NCBI RefSeq assembly: GCF_018847975.1
Contig: NZ_CP072597.1
Span: 1,589,001-1,653,000, forward strand
Direction of reading: 5' to 3'
Source: Lysobacter sp. K5869
GTDB lineage: Bacteria; Pseudomonadota; Gammaproteobacteria; Xanthomonadales; Xanthomonadaceae
DNA length: 64,000 nt
Within the stretch, counting starts at the first letter, position 1; every line of letters starts with the position of its first letter. Below, piece by piece: positions 8,897 to 19,126 of this stretch. Under the pieces are notes generated by a model that did not search any database, had not been told where the DNA came from, and worked only from the letters and a program-made list of their open reading frames with translations. Made by a program: the position numbers and the translations under genes.

Positions 8897-10216
8897 TCAG
8901 CGTCCGGCCGGCAACGGATACGCCCGCGGCAGCCCGTTATCCGGATGCAGATAGCGGTCGCGCAGTTCGGTCTGCCGGCTGCGCATCTCGATTGCGCGGC
9001 CGTCCATCCACACCTGCAGCGCGACGCTGGCGACGTCGAGCGGGTCGCCGCTCCACAGCACCAGATCGGCGCGCTTGCCCGGCGCGATGGCGCCGACTTC
9101 GCCGGCCACGCCGAAGGCTTCGGCCGGCACCCGGGTCAGCCCGGCGAAGCCGTCGGCCCAAGGCAGGCCCGCGGCCACCGCGTTGCCGGCCAGCTGCCGC
9201 ACCTTGCGCGCGTTGTGCGAGGCGCCGCCTTCGCTGAAGCCCACCGCCACGCCCGCGGCGCGCAGGCGCGCGGCGTTTTCCATGCTGGCGCCGACCTGAT
9301 CGAAATCGCTGGGCAGGTTCGACAACGGATTGACGAACACCGGCACCTTGGCCGCGGCGAGCCGCGGCGCCAAGCGCCACGCCTCGGCGCCGCCGGCGAT
9401 GGCGATGCGCAGCCGGTGCTTGGCCGACCAGCGCAGCAACTGGCGGATGTCGGCGGCGCGGTCGACGCCGAACACGATCCGCCCGCCGCCGCCGAAGTAC
9501 TTCTGCAGCGCGGCGCGGCCGGCCGGGGTCAGCAGCGCGGCGTGGTTGTCCGGGCCGATGCGGCCGCGGGTTTCGTCGATCAGCTGATCCAGCAGCATCC
9601 ACTGCGCCGCGCGCGAGCTGCCGGACAGGCCCAGGCTGTCCTTGCCCAGGCGCACGAACAGCGCGCGCGGGCCGATCGGGTCGGCGCCGCCGTCCAGGCG
9701 CTCGACGCCGCCCTGGCCGGCGACGATGGAGCCGCCGGTCGCGGTGCCCGCGCCGAGCAGGGTCCAGCCGATGCCTTCGATCCGCGTCACCGGGATCAGC
9801 ACCGAGTCGGGGTTGTAGGCCAGGGTCACGTCGAACTCCGGCCGCACCGTCATTTCCTTGGTGTCGGCGCCGAGCGCGACCGTCTGATCGACCGTGGATT
9901 TCTCGCCGGAGACTTCCTCCAGGCCGATCTCGGTGATGCCGCCGAACAAGGTCGGCGTGACCGGCTTGCCGGCCGCGTCGATCACCTGCGCGCCGGCCGG
10001 CGCGCTCAAGCCCTTGCCGACCGCGCGCACGACGCCGCCGGAAACCAGCACGTCGGCGTTCTCCAGCGAGCCTTGCGCGGTAGCGGTGTGGACGGTGGCG
10101 TTGCGGATCAGCAGGTTCTGCGCGGAGGCGGCGAAGCTGGCGCACAGCAGCGCGGCGGCGAGGGCGGTGGTCGCGAAGGCGGTTTGGCGCATGCGCGCGG
10201 TGTTCAAGCCCTTCAT
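8897..10216 (-). CDS. Secreted amidohydrolase-family protein lacking the HxH metal motif
   Basis: 439 residues from ATG 10216, which has a good ribosome site (GGAAGGGACG) and gives a classic signal peptide ending ASFAASAQ. The fold reads as a metal-dependent amidohydrolase: small N-terminal sandwich (NLLIRNATVHT), barrel region, and the closing GAIAPGKRADLVLWSGDP. However, where family members have a PGxIDxHxH strand this protein has VTPTLFGGITEIGLEE, so the two metal-binding histidines are missing. It may be a non-catalytic partner of the adjacent canonical amidohydrolase. An alternative upstream start at 10489 overlaps the previous stop (see findings). REP DNA separates it from its upstream neighbour. 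Confidence 0.8.
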   Translation of the reverse strand: MKGLNTARMRQTAFATTALAAALLCASFAASAQNLLIRNATVHTATAQGSLENADVLVSGGVVRAVGKGLSAPAGAQVIDAAGKPVTPTLFGGITEIGLEEVSGEKSTVDQTVALGADTKEMTVRPEFDVTLAYNPDSVLIPVTRIEGIGWTLLGAGTATGGSIVAGQGGVERLDGGADPIGPRALFVRLGKDSLGLSGSSRAAQWMLLDQLIDETRGRIGPDNHAALLTPAGRAALQKYFGGGGRIVFGVDRAADIRQLLRWSAKHRLRIAIAGGAEAWRLAPRLAAAKVPVFVNPLSNLPSDFDQVGASMENAARLRAAGVAVGFSEGGASHNARKVRQLAGNAVAAGLPWADGFAGLTRVPAEAFGVAGEVGAIAPGKRADLVLWSGDPLDVASVALQVWMDGRAIEMRSRQTELRDRYLHPDNGLPRAYPLPAGR

Positions 10217-10232
10217 CGTCCCTTCCACTTCC

Positions 10233-10426
10233 GTCATTCCGGCGAAAGCCGGAATCCATTTTGATTTTTCGCTCGCACTCAACGTGCGTCGCCCGTTCCC
10301 GCCCATTTCAGAAGCAACAGCAAAATGGATTCCGGCTTTCGCCGGAATGACGGGTGTGGGGGAGGCCGTTTCGGCCGAAGCTGGAGTCGCGTCGCTTCGG
10401 TTGATTCCGGCTTTCGCCGGAATGAC
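10233..10426. repeat. REP family B cluster (three copies)
   Basis: Copies of the CATTCCGGCGAAAGCC element at 10233-10263 (forward), 10321-10351 (reverse) and a shorter one at 10403-10426 (reverse). They fill the junction between the two tandem amidohydrolase genes. The block between the first two copies resembles the AT-richer middle seen at 5.6 kb. Confidence 0.9.
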
Positions 10427-10485
10427 GGGTGTGGAGGAGGCCGCTTCGGTCGAAGCCAGCAGCGAAGCGAACGCGGCGAAGCGGC

Positions 10486-11955
<1,470 letters not shown>

Positions 11956-12122
11956 GATTTCCCCCGGAACACGGACGTTTTACGCGGAAGTTTGACGCGG
12001 ACGGACGAGGCCGGCGGACCGGCCCCGGAACCGTAGCCGCCGCCCGCGGCCGTGCCAACCCTGACGATGGTCATGGGCGTGCGACAATGCCGGGACTACA
12101 ACAACAAAAACGGGAAAACCCC

Positions 12123-12899
12123 ATGAAAGACAAAGAACAGATCGTCGAAAACTGGCTGCCGCGCTACACCGGCGTGCCCCTGGACCAGTTCGGCGAACAC
12201 GTCCTGCTGACCAACTTCGGCGGCTACCTGCACACCTTCGCCCGCCTGACCGGCGCCGAAGTGGTCGGCCTGGACCGCCCGATGCCGAGCGCGACCGCCG
12301 ACGGCATCACCATGATCAACTTCGGCATGGGCAGCCCCAACGCGGCGACCATGATGGACCTGCTCTCGGCGATCATGCCCAAGGCGGTGCTGTTCCTGGG
12401 CAAGTGCGGGGGGCTCAAGCGCAAGAACCAGCTCGGCGATCTGGTCCTGCCGATCGCGGCGATCCGCGGCGAAGGCACCTCCAACGACTACCTGCTGCCC
12501 GAAGTCCCGGCGCTGCCGGCGTTCGCGCTGCAGCGCGCGGTGTCCACCACCATCCGCGACCTCGGCCACGACTACTGGACCGGCACCGTCTACACCACCA
12601 ACCGCCGCGTCTGGGAACACGACGAAGCCTTCAAGGAGCGCCTGCGCGCGATGCGCTGCATGGCCATCGACATGGAGACCGCGACCGTGTTCGCCGCCGG
12701 CTTCGCCAACCGCATCCCCTGCGGCGCGCTGCTGCTGGTGTCGGACCAGCCGATGATCCCGGAAGGCGTCAAGACCGAGGCCTCCGACGCCAAGGTCAGC
12801 GCGAGCTACGTCGACACCCACATCAGCGTCGGCATCGAGGCGCTCAAGCTGATCCGCCGCCACGGCAAGTCGGTGCGGCATCTGCGCTTCGACGAGTAA
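12123..12899 (+). CDS. amn: AMP nucleosidase (short form)
   Basis: 258 residues. It carries the purine-nucleoside-phosphorylase fold: NFGMGSPNAATMMDLL near 62, FLGKCGGLK near 92, and the DMETAT motif near 180 that contacts the sugar. The enzyme hydrolyses AMP to adenine and ribose 5-phosphate. E. coli Amn is nearly twice as long because of an extra N-terminal regulatory domain; this short form lacks it. Start chosen at ATG 12123, where the family similarity begins; the upstream in-frame ATG at 12087 would add a non-conserved stretch. The ribosome site (GGGAAAA) is modest. Confidence 0.85.
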   Translation: MKDKEQIVENWLPRYTGVPLDQFGEHVLLTNFGGYLHTFARLTGAEVVGLDRPMPSATADGITMINFGMGSPNAATMMDLLSAIMPKAVLFLGKCGGLKRKNQLGDLVLPIAAIRGEGTSNDYLLPEVPALPAFALQRAVSTTIRDLGHDYWTGTVYTTNRRVWEHDEAFKERLRAMRCMAIDMETATVFAAGFANRIPCGALLLVSDQPMIPEGVKTEASDAKVSASYVDTHISVGIEALKLIRRHGKSVRHLRFDE

Positions 12900-12965
12900 A
12901 CCCCGTCGCCCGGCCCGCCGCCGCGCGCGGCGGGCCGCCGTTCCGATCCGTTCGCGAGTGTCCGC

Positions 12966-13997
12966 ATGCGCGTTGCGATCCGCTGGGTGCTGTGCCTGTG
13001 CGCAAGCCTCCCGCTCGCCGCAGCGGCGGATCCCGCGTTCGACCGCGTACTGGCGCGGTGGGACGGCGATGCGCGCGCCGATCTGAAAGCGGTGGTGGTG
13101 CTGCGCGACGGCGCCGCCGTCGCGCAGCGCTACTACAACGGCCACGATGCGCAGTCGTTGCACGACATCCGTTCGGCCGGCAAGAGCGTCACCGCGTTGT
13201 TGGCGGGCATCGCCGCGGATGAAGGCCGGCTGCGCTTCGAGCAAGCGGCAGCGCGCTGCCTGCCCGCGCGCAGCGAGGCCTTGGCCGGCGCGCGCGTGAG
13301 CGACCTGCTGAGCATGCGCTCGGGCTTGGACGCCGACGACGAGAACGCCGCGTCGCCCGGCAACGAAGATCGTCTCGACGCCGCCGCCGATCCGCTCGCG
13401 TTCGCCGTGTCGGTGCCGCGGCGCGAGCCGCCGGGGACGCGCTACGCCTACAACTCGCTGACCGCTTACCTAGCCGGCTTGTGCGTGGAAGGCGCGACGA
13501 AGCAACCGCTGGACGCATTCGCCGGGCAGCGTTTGTTCGCGCCGCTGGGCATCGCCGATTGGCGCTGGCAGCGCGACGCCGGCGGCCACGCCAAGGGCCA
13601 GGGCAATCTGTCGCTGCGCGCCGGCGATTTCGCCCGCATCGGCCAGATGGCGCTCGACGGCGGCCGCTGGCAGGGGCGCGAGATCGTGCGCGAGGCGACG
13701 CTGCGCGCGATCCTGGCGCCGCGCGTGCGCATCGGCGCGGTCGATCCTTACGCCGACGCGTACGGCTACTTTTGGTATCGCCGGATCCAGCGCGTCGGCG
13801 GCCGCGAGTACGAGACGATCTTCGCCTCGGGCAACGGCGGCAACAAACTCTATCTGGTGCCGGCGCTGCGCATGGTGGTGGCGATCCAGTCCAGCGCGTA
13901 CGGCCGCGGCTATGGCCAGCGCCGCTCGCAAGACATCCTGCGCGCGCTGCTCGGCGCGGCGGCGCAGGACGGCGAAAAAACTGCGCAATCGCGCTGA
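12966..13997 (+). CDS. Secreted serine hydrolase (class C beta-lactamase/DD-peptidase fold)
   Basis: 343 residues, signal peptide ending at LPLAAAA (about 21). The catalytic SxxK is S70-A-G-K73 and the second catalytic motif is the YAYNS stretch at 160-164. The third motif is best matched by GNGGN before a final beta strand (LYLVPALRMVVAIQS), in place of KTG/HTG. Such proteins include esterases, D-aminopeptidases and penicillin-binding-like enzymes acting in the periplasm; nothing here argues specifically for beta-lactam resistance. It is followed by a clear intrinsic terminator. Confidence 0.83.
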   Translation: MRVAIRWVLCLCASLPLAAAADPAFDRVLARWDGDARADLKAVVVLRDGAAVAQRYYNGHDAQSLHDIRSAGKSVTALLAGIAADEGRLRFEQAAARCLPARSEALAGARVSDLLSMRSGLDADDENAASPGNEDRLDAAADPLAFAVSVPRREPPGTRYAYNSLTAYLAGLCVEGATKQPLDAFAGQRLFAPLGIADWRWQRDAGGHAKGQGNLSLRAGDFARIGQMALDGGRWQGREIVREATLRAILAPRVRIGAVDPYADAYGYFWYRRIQRVGGREYETIFASGNGGNKLYLVPALRMVVAIQSSAYGRGYGQRRSQDILRALLGAAAQDGEKTAQSR

Positions 13998-14016
13998 ACG
14001 GTTCATGGATTGTCAT

Positions 14017-14042
14017 AAAACCCCTATTTTTCTAGGGGTTTT
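14017..14042 (+). terminator. Rho-independent terminator
   Basis: Perfect 10-bp arms AAAACCCCTA / TAGGGGTTTT around a TTTTTC loop, ending in a T-run. It lies 20 bp after the serine hydrolase stop and is AT-rich in an otherwise GC-rich region. Confidence 0.88.
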
Positions 14043-14119
14043 GCGACGCGCGACACGCGACATCCGAAGGCCTGAGACCTCCGCGTCGGACACTGTGCTC
14101 CACGACCGGAGGACAGGTC

Positions 14120-14683
14120 ATGGAACAGCTCATCTTCACCGTCATCGGCGCCCTGCTCACCTGGGCCTTCTACTTCATCCAGCGCATCGCCGAACGTCGC
14201 GGCACCGTCGACGCGATCGAGCGCGGCAAGCAGTTGCTCGCGCTCAAGCAAGAACTGGACGGCGCCCACACCAGCGTCGAGGAACTGCAGCGCTTCGAGA
14301 GCCGCTTGATCGGCAAGGCAGAACACGCCGCGCGCGTGGCCGACAGCTACGTCGGCAAGGCCGAGGCGATCGCCCGCGACCAGGGCGACGCGCAGGTCAG
14401 CCAGTCCGACATGAACCAGCAAGCCGTGGCCGAACTCGGCCGCGAGCAGACGCGTCTGGACGGCGTGGTCGCGCACCTGCGCGATCAGCTCGACGGCGAC
14501 GGCCGCGCCGCGTTCGAACAGGCGCACGAGGCGTGGCAGGCGTTTCGCGAGCGGCACGCGCGCTTCGTCGCGCAGTCGTATTCCTCGGGCTCGGTGCGGC
14601 CGCTGATCTACGCGGTGACGATGGAAAGCATCACCGTCGCCTGGATCAACGAACTGGAAACCCAGCTCGGCGAAGGCTCCTGA
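14120..14683 (+). CDS. Membrane-anchored protein with LprI-like (DUF1311) C-terminus
   Basis: 187 residues. One N-terminal hydrophobic segment (LIFTVIGALLTWAFYFI) is followed by a long helical, probably coiled-coil region rich in Glu, Ala and Arg, then a C-terminal part with AHEAWQAFRERHARF, SSGSVRPLIYAVTM and a final helix. That pattern (W, acidic/basic helix, GS turn, closing helix) resembles the lysozyme-inhibitor LprI N-terminal domain but lacks its cysteines, so the assignment is tentative. A strong GGAGGACAGGTC ribosome site supports the ATG at 14120. Function unknown. Confidence 0.65.
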   Translation: MEQLIFTVIGALLTWAFYFIQRIAERRGTVDAIERGKQLLALKQELDGAHTSVEELQRFESRLIGKAEHAARVADSYVGKAEAIARDQGDAQVSQSDMNQQAVAELGREQTRLDGVVAHLRDQLDGDGRAAFEQAHEAWQAFRERHARFVAQSYSSGSVRPLIYAVTMESITVAWINELETQLGEGS

Positions 14684-14701
14684 CCGGCGCGCTGCCAACC
14701 G

Positions 14702-14780
14702 TAGGAGCGGCGTGGGCCGCGACCGATACATCGCTTGCGTCGTAGGCGCGGTGTCTCGGTCGCGGCCCACACCGCTCCTG
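14702..14780. repeat. REP family A pair (BIME-like)
   Basis: Inverted arms TAGGAGCGGCGTGGGCC... and its complement ending CCGCTCCTG, each with an internal GGCCGC hairpin, separated by a variable middle containing GCTTGCGTCGTAGGCGC. First of ten loci of this family in the window. Confidence 0.85.
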
Positions 14781-14847
14781 CCGCCGCTTCGACACCGCCG
14801 CACCGCGATGCTACGGTGCGGCCCTCTCCCAACGTCCCAGGCTTCCC

Positions 14848-15405
14848 ATGTCCGTCACCGCCCAAGACGTCATCGCCTTTTGGCGCGACGCCGGCCCCGA
14901 CCGCTGGTTCGACCGCAGCGACCGTTTCGATCAGCAATGCCGCAGCGGTTTCCTCGAAGCGCACTTCGCCGCCGCGCGGCGCGAGCACGACGACTGGGCC
15001 GAGCGCGACGCCGAATCGGCGCTGGCGCTGTTGATCCTGCTCGATCAGATCCCGCGCAACGTGTTCCGCGGCAGCGCCCACGCCTTCGCCACCGACCCGC
15101 TCGCGCGTCACTACGCGCGGCGCGCGCTGGAACTCGGCCACGACCGGAGCATCGAGCCGGCGCTGCGGCCGTTCTTCTATCTGCCGTTCGAGCATTCCGA
15201 AGACCCGACCGATCAGCGGCGTTCGGTCGAACTGCACCGCGCGCTGCCCGCGTCGGACGGCGCCGGCGATCCGGCGCAGTGGGCGGTGCTGCATCAGCAG
15301 ATCATCGAGCGCTTCGGGCGCTTCCCGCACCGCAATCCGGTGCTGGGGCGGGCGACGACGGCCGAGGAACAGGCTTACCTCGACGGCGGCGGGTTCAAGG
15401 GCTGA
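14848..15405 (+). CDS. DUF924 family protein
   Basis: 185 residues, normal for the family. Typical features are the start VIAFWRDAGPDRWF, LILLDQIPRNVFRG, the FYLPFEHSED segment and the FGRFPHRNPVLGR end. It is an all-helical TPR-like cytoplasmic protein whose function is not known. Monocistronic, flanked by REP pairs on both sides. Confidence 0.9.
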   Translation: MSVTAQDVIAFWRDAGPDRWFDRSDRFDQQCRSGFLEAHFAAARREHDDWAERDAESALALLILLDQIPRNVFRGSAHAFATDPLARHYARRALELGHDRSIEPALRPFFYLPFEHSEDPTDQRRSVELHRALPASDGAGDPAQWAVLHQQIIERFGRFPHRNPVLGRATTAEEQAYLDGGGFKG

Positions 15406-15423
15406 GCGGCCGCATGGCCTACC

Positions 15424-15508
15424 TGTAGGAGCGGCGCGAGCCGCGACCGCGAAACCGCGCCGACGACGTAAGCGCGATGTCGCGGTCGCGGCTCACGCCG
15501 CTCCTACA
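15424..15508. repeat. REP family A pair
   Basis: TGTAGGAGCGGCGCGAGCC arm at 15424 and its inverse ending CTCCTACA at 15508, in the convergent gap between the DUF924 and glutaredoxin genes. Confidence 0.9.
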
Positions 15509-15605
15509 GGGAGCTACCCGCTTTCGGCGCGAGCGTGCCGCAGAAAGCGCGAAGCCGCGACCCGAGGGCCGCGGCTTCGCATCACGCGACGAACGAATCC
15601 CGCGA

Positions 15606-16532
15606 TCAGTACTTGGCGATGCCGCCGTCCAGATCGGCCCACGCGTCGATGCCGCCGACCACGTTGTAGACCTCGCGGAAACCGAGCTGGCGGAAATGCT
15701 CGGCGGCCTGCGCGCTGCGCCCGCCGCGGTGGCACAGGAACGCGACCGGCGCGTCCTTGGGCAGGCCTTCCAGCGCGTCGGTGCCGGCGTCGAAGGTGTC
15801 GAAGGCGACGTCGGCCTGGGCCAGCGCGCGCTCGTCGGCCGGGCGCACGTCGATCAGGCGCAGGCCGCCGGCGCGCACGCGCTCGCGCGCGTCGGCCGGG
15901 GAGATCGAACGCACCGCCGGCGGTGCGTTGGGATTGCTGATGACCAAGCCGCGGCCGCGCTCGTCGTCGGCCCAGTCGATCGACACGCCGTCGGCGCGGC
16001 GCGCGTTGATCCAATCGGTCTGCACGCGCACGCCGTCGATCTCCACCGCGACCGCGTCGGCGTCGATCGGCGCCAGCTGCAGGCGCACGTTGTGGCGCGC
16101 GTCGACATCGAGCTGCACCGCGTAGCCTTCGCCCGCGCCGGCCACGGCGTCGCGCAGCATCTGGGCCGCGGCGGGGCTGATTTCGAGCTGGGGCGGGCTG
16201 CGGTCCGGCGCCGGCAGGCCGAGCACGCCGTGCAGTTCGCCGTTGCCGGCCATCTGCAGAATGATGTCGCTGCCGCCGACCAACTGGCCGTCGATGTAGA
16301 GCTGCGGGATGGTCGGCCACTCGCCGTAGGCCTTGATGCCCTCGCGGATGTCGGGATCGCTGAGCACGTCCACGTGCGCGTAGCCCTGCGGCAGCAGCGC
16401 GTTGAGGGTGCCGGCGGCCTTGGCCGAGAAGCCGCACTGCGGCGCGTCCGGCGCGCCCTTCATGAACAGCACGACGCGGTTGGACTGGAGCAGGGATTCG
16501 ATGCGCGAGCGCAGTTCGGGAGTGAGGGACAT
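15606..16532 (-). CDS. Grx4-type monothiol glutaredoxin fused to an A-type-carrier-like domain and a rhodanese
   Basis: 308 residues in three parts. Residues 1-105 are a monothiol glutaredoxin with the CGFS active site at 33-36 (iron-sulfur cluster binding and delivery). Residues 115-205 resemble the HesB/IscA fold but I see no cysteines there, so cluster binding by that part is doubtful. Residues 206-308 are a rhodanese with active-site Cys267 in CHRGGRS (sulfur transfer). The order suggests coupling of sulfur mobilisation to cluster handling; this is inference. Start ATG 16532 is set by the Grx fold; the longer reading to 16658 adds unrelated sequence. Confidence 0.88.
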   Translation of the reverse strand: MSLTPELRSRIESLLQSNRVVLFMKGAPDAPQCGFSAKAAGTLNALLPQGYAHVDVLSDPDIREGIKAYGEWPTIPQLYIDGQLVGGSDIILQMAGNGELHGVLGLPAPDRSPPQLEISPAAAQMLRDAVAGAGEGYAVQLDVDARHNVRLQLAPIDADAVAVEIDGVRVQTDWINARRADGVSIDWADDERGRGLVISNPNAPPAVRSISPADARERVRAGGLRLIDVRPADERALAQADVAFDTFDAGTDALEGLPKDAPVAFLCHRGGRSAQAAEHFRQLGFREVYNVVGGIDAWADLDGGIAKY

Positions 16533-16729
16533 GGGGATCGCAGGCTGACGGGACTGCTTCGCACATGGGGGCCGGGGGGCGCTGATGCAAGTGGGGGACG
16601 GCGAGCGCGGGCTTCCCGCGTGGGAAGGTTTTCGCCCCGCCGCGGCCGCTGCGCCCACGATGGGGCCCCGCCGGGCGGGCGGCCGGCTACGATGGGCGCC
16701 CTCGTTCCCCCGCCGAGCCCCCGCCGCCG

Positions 16730-17518
16730 ATGACTTTGCCGGTTCCGCACCGTCCGCCCCGCCGTCCCGACGCCGCGCTGTGGTGGTTCGCCGCCTCGCA
16801 GCTGATCGTGGCCGGCCTGTGGCTGGCGCTGGGCTGGCGGATCGGCCTGCCGGCGCTGCTGCTGAGCCACGGCGCGGTGCTGTGGGGCACGCTGAACCCG
16901 GGCTCGGCCTTGTTCAGCCCGGTGCTGCGGCGGCTGCCCACGCGCGAGCGGGCGGTGTGGCTGACCATCGACGACGGCCCCTCCGACGACACCGCGGCCT
17001 TGCTCGATCTGCTCGATGCGCACGGCGCCAAGGCGACCTTCTTCGTCGTCGCCGAGCGCGCGCGGGCGCGGCCGGAGCTGCTCGCGCAGATCGTGCGGCG
17101 CGGCCACGGCGTCGGCCATCACAGCGCCAGCCATCCGTCCGCGGCGTTCTGGCGATTGGGGCCGGCGGCGATGCGGCGCGAAATCGCCGACGCCGACCGG
17201 ACCTTGCGCGAGCTGCTGCCGGGTTATCGGCTGCAGTGGTTCCGCGCGGTGGTCGGCATGGCCAATCCCTTCGTCGCGCGCTCGCTGCGGCGCTGCGGGC
17301 TGGCGCGGGTGGCGTGGAGCGCGCGCGGCTTCGATGCGGTGACGGCGGAGCCGGCGACGGTGCTGGCGCGGATCGAGCGCACGCTGGCGCCCGGCGCGAT
17401 CGTGTTGATGCACGAAGGCGCCGCGCACGGGCGCAGCGTGGAGACGATGGCGGCGTTGTTGGCGCGGTTGCGGGCGTTGGGGTATCGGTGCGTGTTGCCG
17501 CAGGCGCGGGAGTCGTAA
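16730..17518 (+). CDS. Polysaccharide deacetylase (NodB domain), membrane-anchored
   Basis: 262 residues. Two hydrophobic helices at about 16-36 and 38-55 anchor the protein; the NodB domain follows, with TIDDGPSD (Asp81, Asp82), the TFF strand near 103, and the HxxxH metal pair at H131 and H135 in HHSASHPS. NodB enzymes remove N- or O-acetyl groups from chitin oligosaccharides, peptidoglycan or glycans. LMHEG near the C-terminus gives the last catalytic His. From about 17280 the third codon position changes from mixed C/G to strongly G-ending. Confidence 0.88.
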   Translation: MTLPVPHRPPRRPDAALWWFAASQLIVAGLWLALGWRIGLPALLLSHGAVLWGTLNPGSALFSPVLRRLPTRERAVWLTIDDGPSDDTAALLDLLDAHGAKATFFVVAERARARPELLAQIVRRGHGVGHHSASHPSAAFWRLGPAAMRREIADADRTLRELLPGYRLQWFRAVVGMANPFVARSLRRCGLARVAWSARGFDAVTAEPATVLARIERTLAPGAIVLMHEGAAHGRSVETMAALLARLRALGYRCVLPQARES

Positions 17519-17553
17519 GTCGCCGCGATCGGCGTTCGCGGTCGTTCGATTGG

Positions 17554-17618
17554 CGCGGTCGCAGCTCGCGCAGCTCCTACAGGGGCTACGTGTAGGAGCT
17601 GCGCGAGCTGCGACCGCG
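17554..17618. repeat. REP family A pair, inverted order
   Basis: CGCGGTCGCAGCTCGCGC... arm (17554-17581) followed after 9 bp by its inverse TGTAGGAGCTGCGCGAGC... (17591-17618), between convergent genes. Confidence 0.9.
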
Positions 17619-17656
17619 AAAACACAACCGCGACGAACCTTACTTAACCCCGCGCC

Positions 17657-18349
17657 TCACTCCATCGCCGCCACGATCCGCCAATTGTTGAACGGCGTCC
17701 GCCCGAACAACGGCGCGAACTCCACCCGCAACCCGGCCGCCGTCAACCGCGCCCGCAACGCCTCGCCATCCGGGTAATACCGCGGCATCGCGTTCATCCA
17801 CCCCAGCACGCGCGAGAACACATCGACCGCGCGGGTCACCCGCGCCCGGCCGGTGCCGTCGTCCAGGCCGGTGCGGATCACCAGCCGCGCGCCGGGCGTC
17901 AGCATCGCGATCATCGCGTCGATGGCGCGCGCCTGCGCCGGATAGGGAATGAACTGCAGCACGTCGAGCATCGCCACACTGCCGCGGTGCTCGGGCAGTT
18001 CGCGCGCCAGATCCATGACCGCGAAGCGCGCGCCGTCGAGGCCGACCCGCGCGGCGGCGCGGCCGGCGCGGTCGATCTTGGCCGCGTCGCTGTCGACCCC
18101 GCGGTACGCCAGGCCGATGCCGTCCGCGCGCAGGGTGTGGGCCAGCAGGCCCAGGCCGCAGCCCAGGTCCAGCAGCGGCGCGCGGGTGCCGCGCAGGGCT
18201 TCGCTGACGCCGGGGTAGAGCGGGTCGCTGCCGAGCTTGGCGCGGCTGTAGAAGTAATCCCAACGGCTGCCGAGCGGGTGCTCGGGCAGATAGGCGCGCG
18301 CGATCCGCACGGCCCGGTCGGGGGGCATGGCTTGTACCGCTGAAGTCAT
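17657..18349 (-). CDS. Class I SAM-dependent methyltransferase
   Basis: 230 residues with SAM motif I DLGCGLGLLA near 60-69, an acidic motif II (YRGVDSDAAKI) and post-motif MLDVLQFIPYPAQ. The N-terminal YLPEHPLGSRWDYFYSRAKLG is seen in small-molecule methyltransferases of this group. The methyl acceptor cannot be inferred. Alternative in-frame start MPPDRAV at 18328. It is followed by a REP pair shared with the convergent deacetylase gene. Confidence 0.82.
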   Translation of the reverse strand: MTSAVQAMPPDRAVRIARAYLPEHPLGSRWDYFYSRAKLGSDPLYPGVSEALRGTRAPLLDLGCGLGLLAHTLRADGIGLAYRGVDSDAAKIDRAGRAAARVGLDGARFAVMDLARELPEHRGSVAMLDVLQFIPYPAQARAIDAMIAMLTPGARLVIRTGLDDGTGRARVTRAVDVFSRVLGWMNAMPRYYPDGEALRARLTAAGLRVEFAPLFGRTPFNNWRIVAAME

Positions 18350-18503
18350 TCGGGCCGCGAATCCTCCGGCGTCGTCGTCGCCGGCACGGGCAGTGTGGCA
18401 TCGGGCGGCGGGCGCGCAAACCGCCGCGAAGGCGCGAAACCGGCGGGATTACCGATAAAAACGTCTTGGCGCGCGCGGGTTCGCTACACCTCGCCGGCCG
18501 CGC

Positions 18504-19118
18504 TTAGGCCTGAGCCAGCGACCGCTGCGCCGCCGGCAAGGCCAGTTCGGTCCAGCGCTCGTACATCCGCGCCGACGGATGCAGCCCGTCCTCGGCCAGC
18601 ATCGCCGCATCCGCCGCGAGTTCGCGCGACAGCGGCCCGATGTCGACGAAAGCCACGCCGTGGCGCGCGCAGATTTCGCTGGCGGTGATGTTGAACACGT
18701 CGAGCTCGGCGCCGATGGTCGCCGGCCCGCGCTTGTCCTGGGCGCCGAACGGGGTCGCGCCCCAGTCCGGGATCGCCAGCGCCAACACCCGCTCGGGGCG
18801 GCCGCGGGCGTAGCCGATCGCGCGTTCGAGCAGTTCGCGGTACTCGCCGGCGTACTGCGCGGCGCTGCGGCCGCGGTATTGGTTGTTGACGCCGATCAGC
18901 AGGCTGACGAAGTCCCATTCGCCCAGCGGCTCGGCCAGATCCAGCGCCAGCGCCAGTTCGTCGGTGGTCCAGCCGGTGGTGGCGATGATGCGCGGCGCGG
19001 CCAGTTCGATGCCGCGCGCGCGCAGGCCGGCGGCCAGCTGCACCGGCCAGCGGCCCGCTTCGGGGACCGCCTCGCCGATGGTGTAGCTGTCGCCCAGCGC
19101 CAGATAGGACAGCGCCAT
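18504..19118 (-). CDS. SGNH/GDSL hydrolase
   Basis: 204 residues. Block I GDSYTIGE (nucleophile Ser11), block III-like GVNNQYRG, and block V DGLHPS near the C-terminus (catalytic Asp/His) identify an SGNH esterase. No signal peptide, so likely cytoplasmic; family members hydrolyse acyl esters or thioesters. Start ATG 19118 lies 8 bp after the stop of the aminotransferase gene, so the two are cotranscribed. A longer reading to 19679 overlaps that gene and is rejected. Confidence 0.88.
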   Translation of the reverse strand: MALSYLALGDSYTIGEAVPEAGRWPVQLAAGLRARGIELAAPRIIATTGWTTDELALALDLAEPLGEWDFVSLLIGVNNQYRGRSAAQYAGEYRELLERAIGYARGRPERVLALAIPDWGATPFGAQDKRGPATIGAELDVFNITASEICARHGVAFVDIGPLSRELAADAAMLAEDGLHPSARMYERWTELALPAAQRSLAQA

Positions 19119-19126
19119 CGCCGGCC

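Noticed and set aside
8482..10264. Plus-strand frames over the first amidohydrolase
   Set aside because: Antisense shadow of a gene with signal peptide, ribosome site and family motifs.
12966..13997. Beta-lactam resistance gene
   Set aside because: The SxxK serine-hydrolase fold is shared by esterases and peptidases, and the third motif is not the KTG of beta-lactamases.
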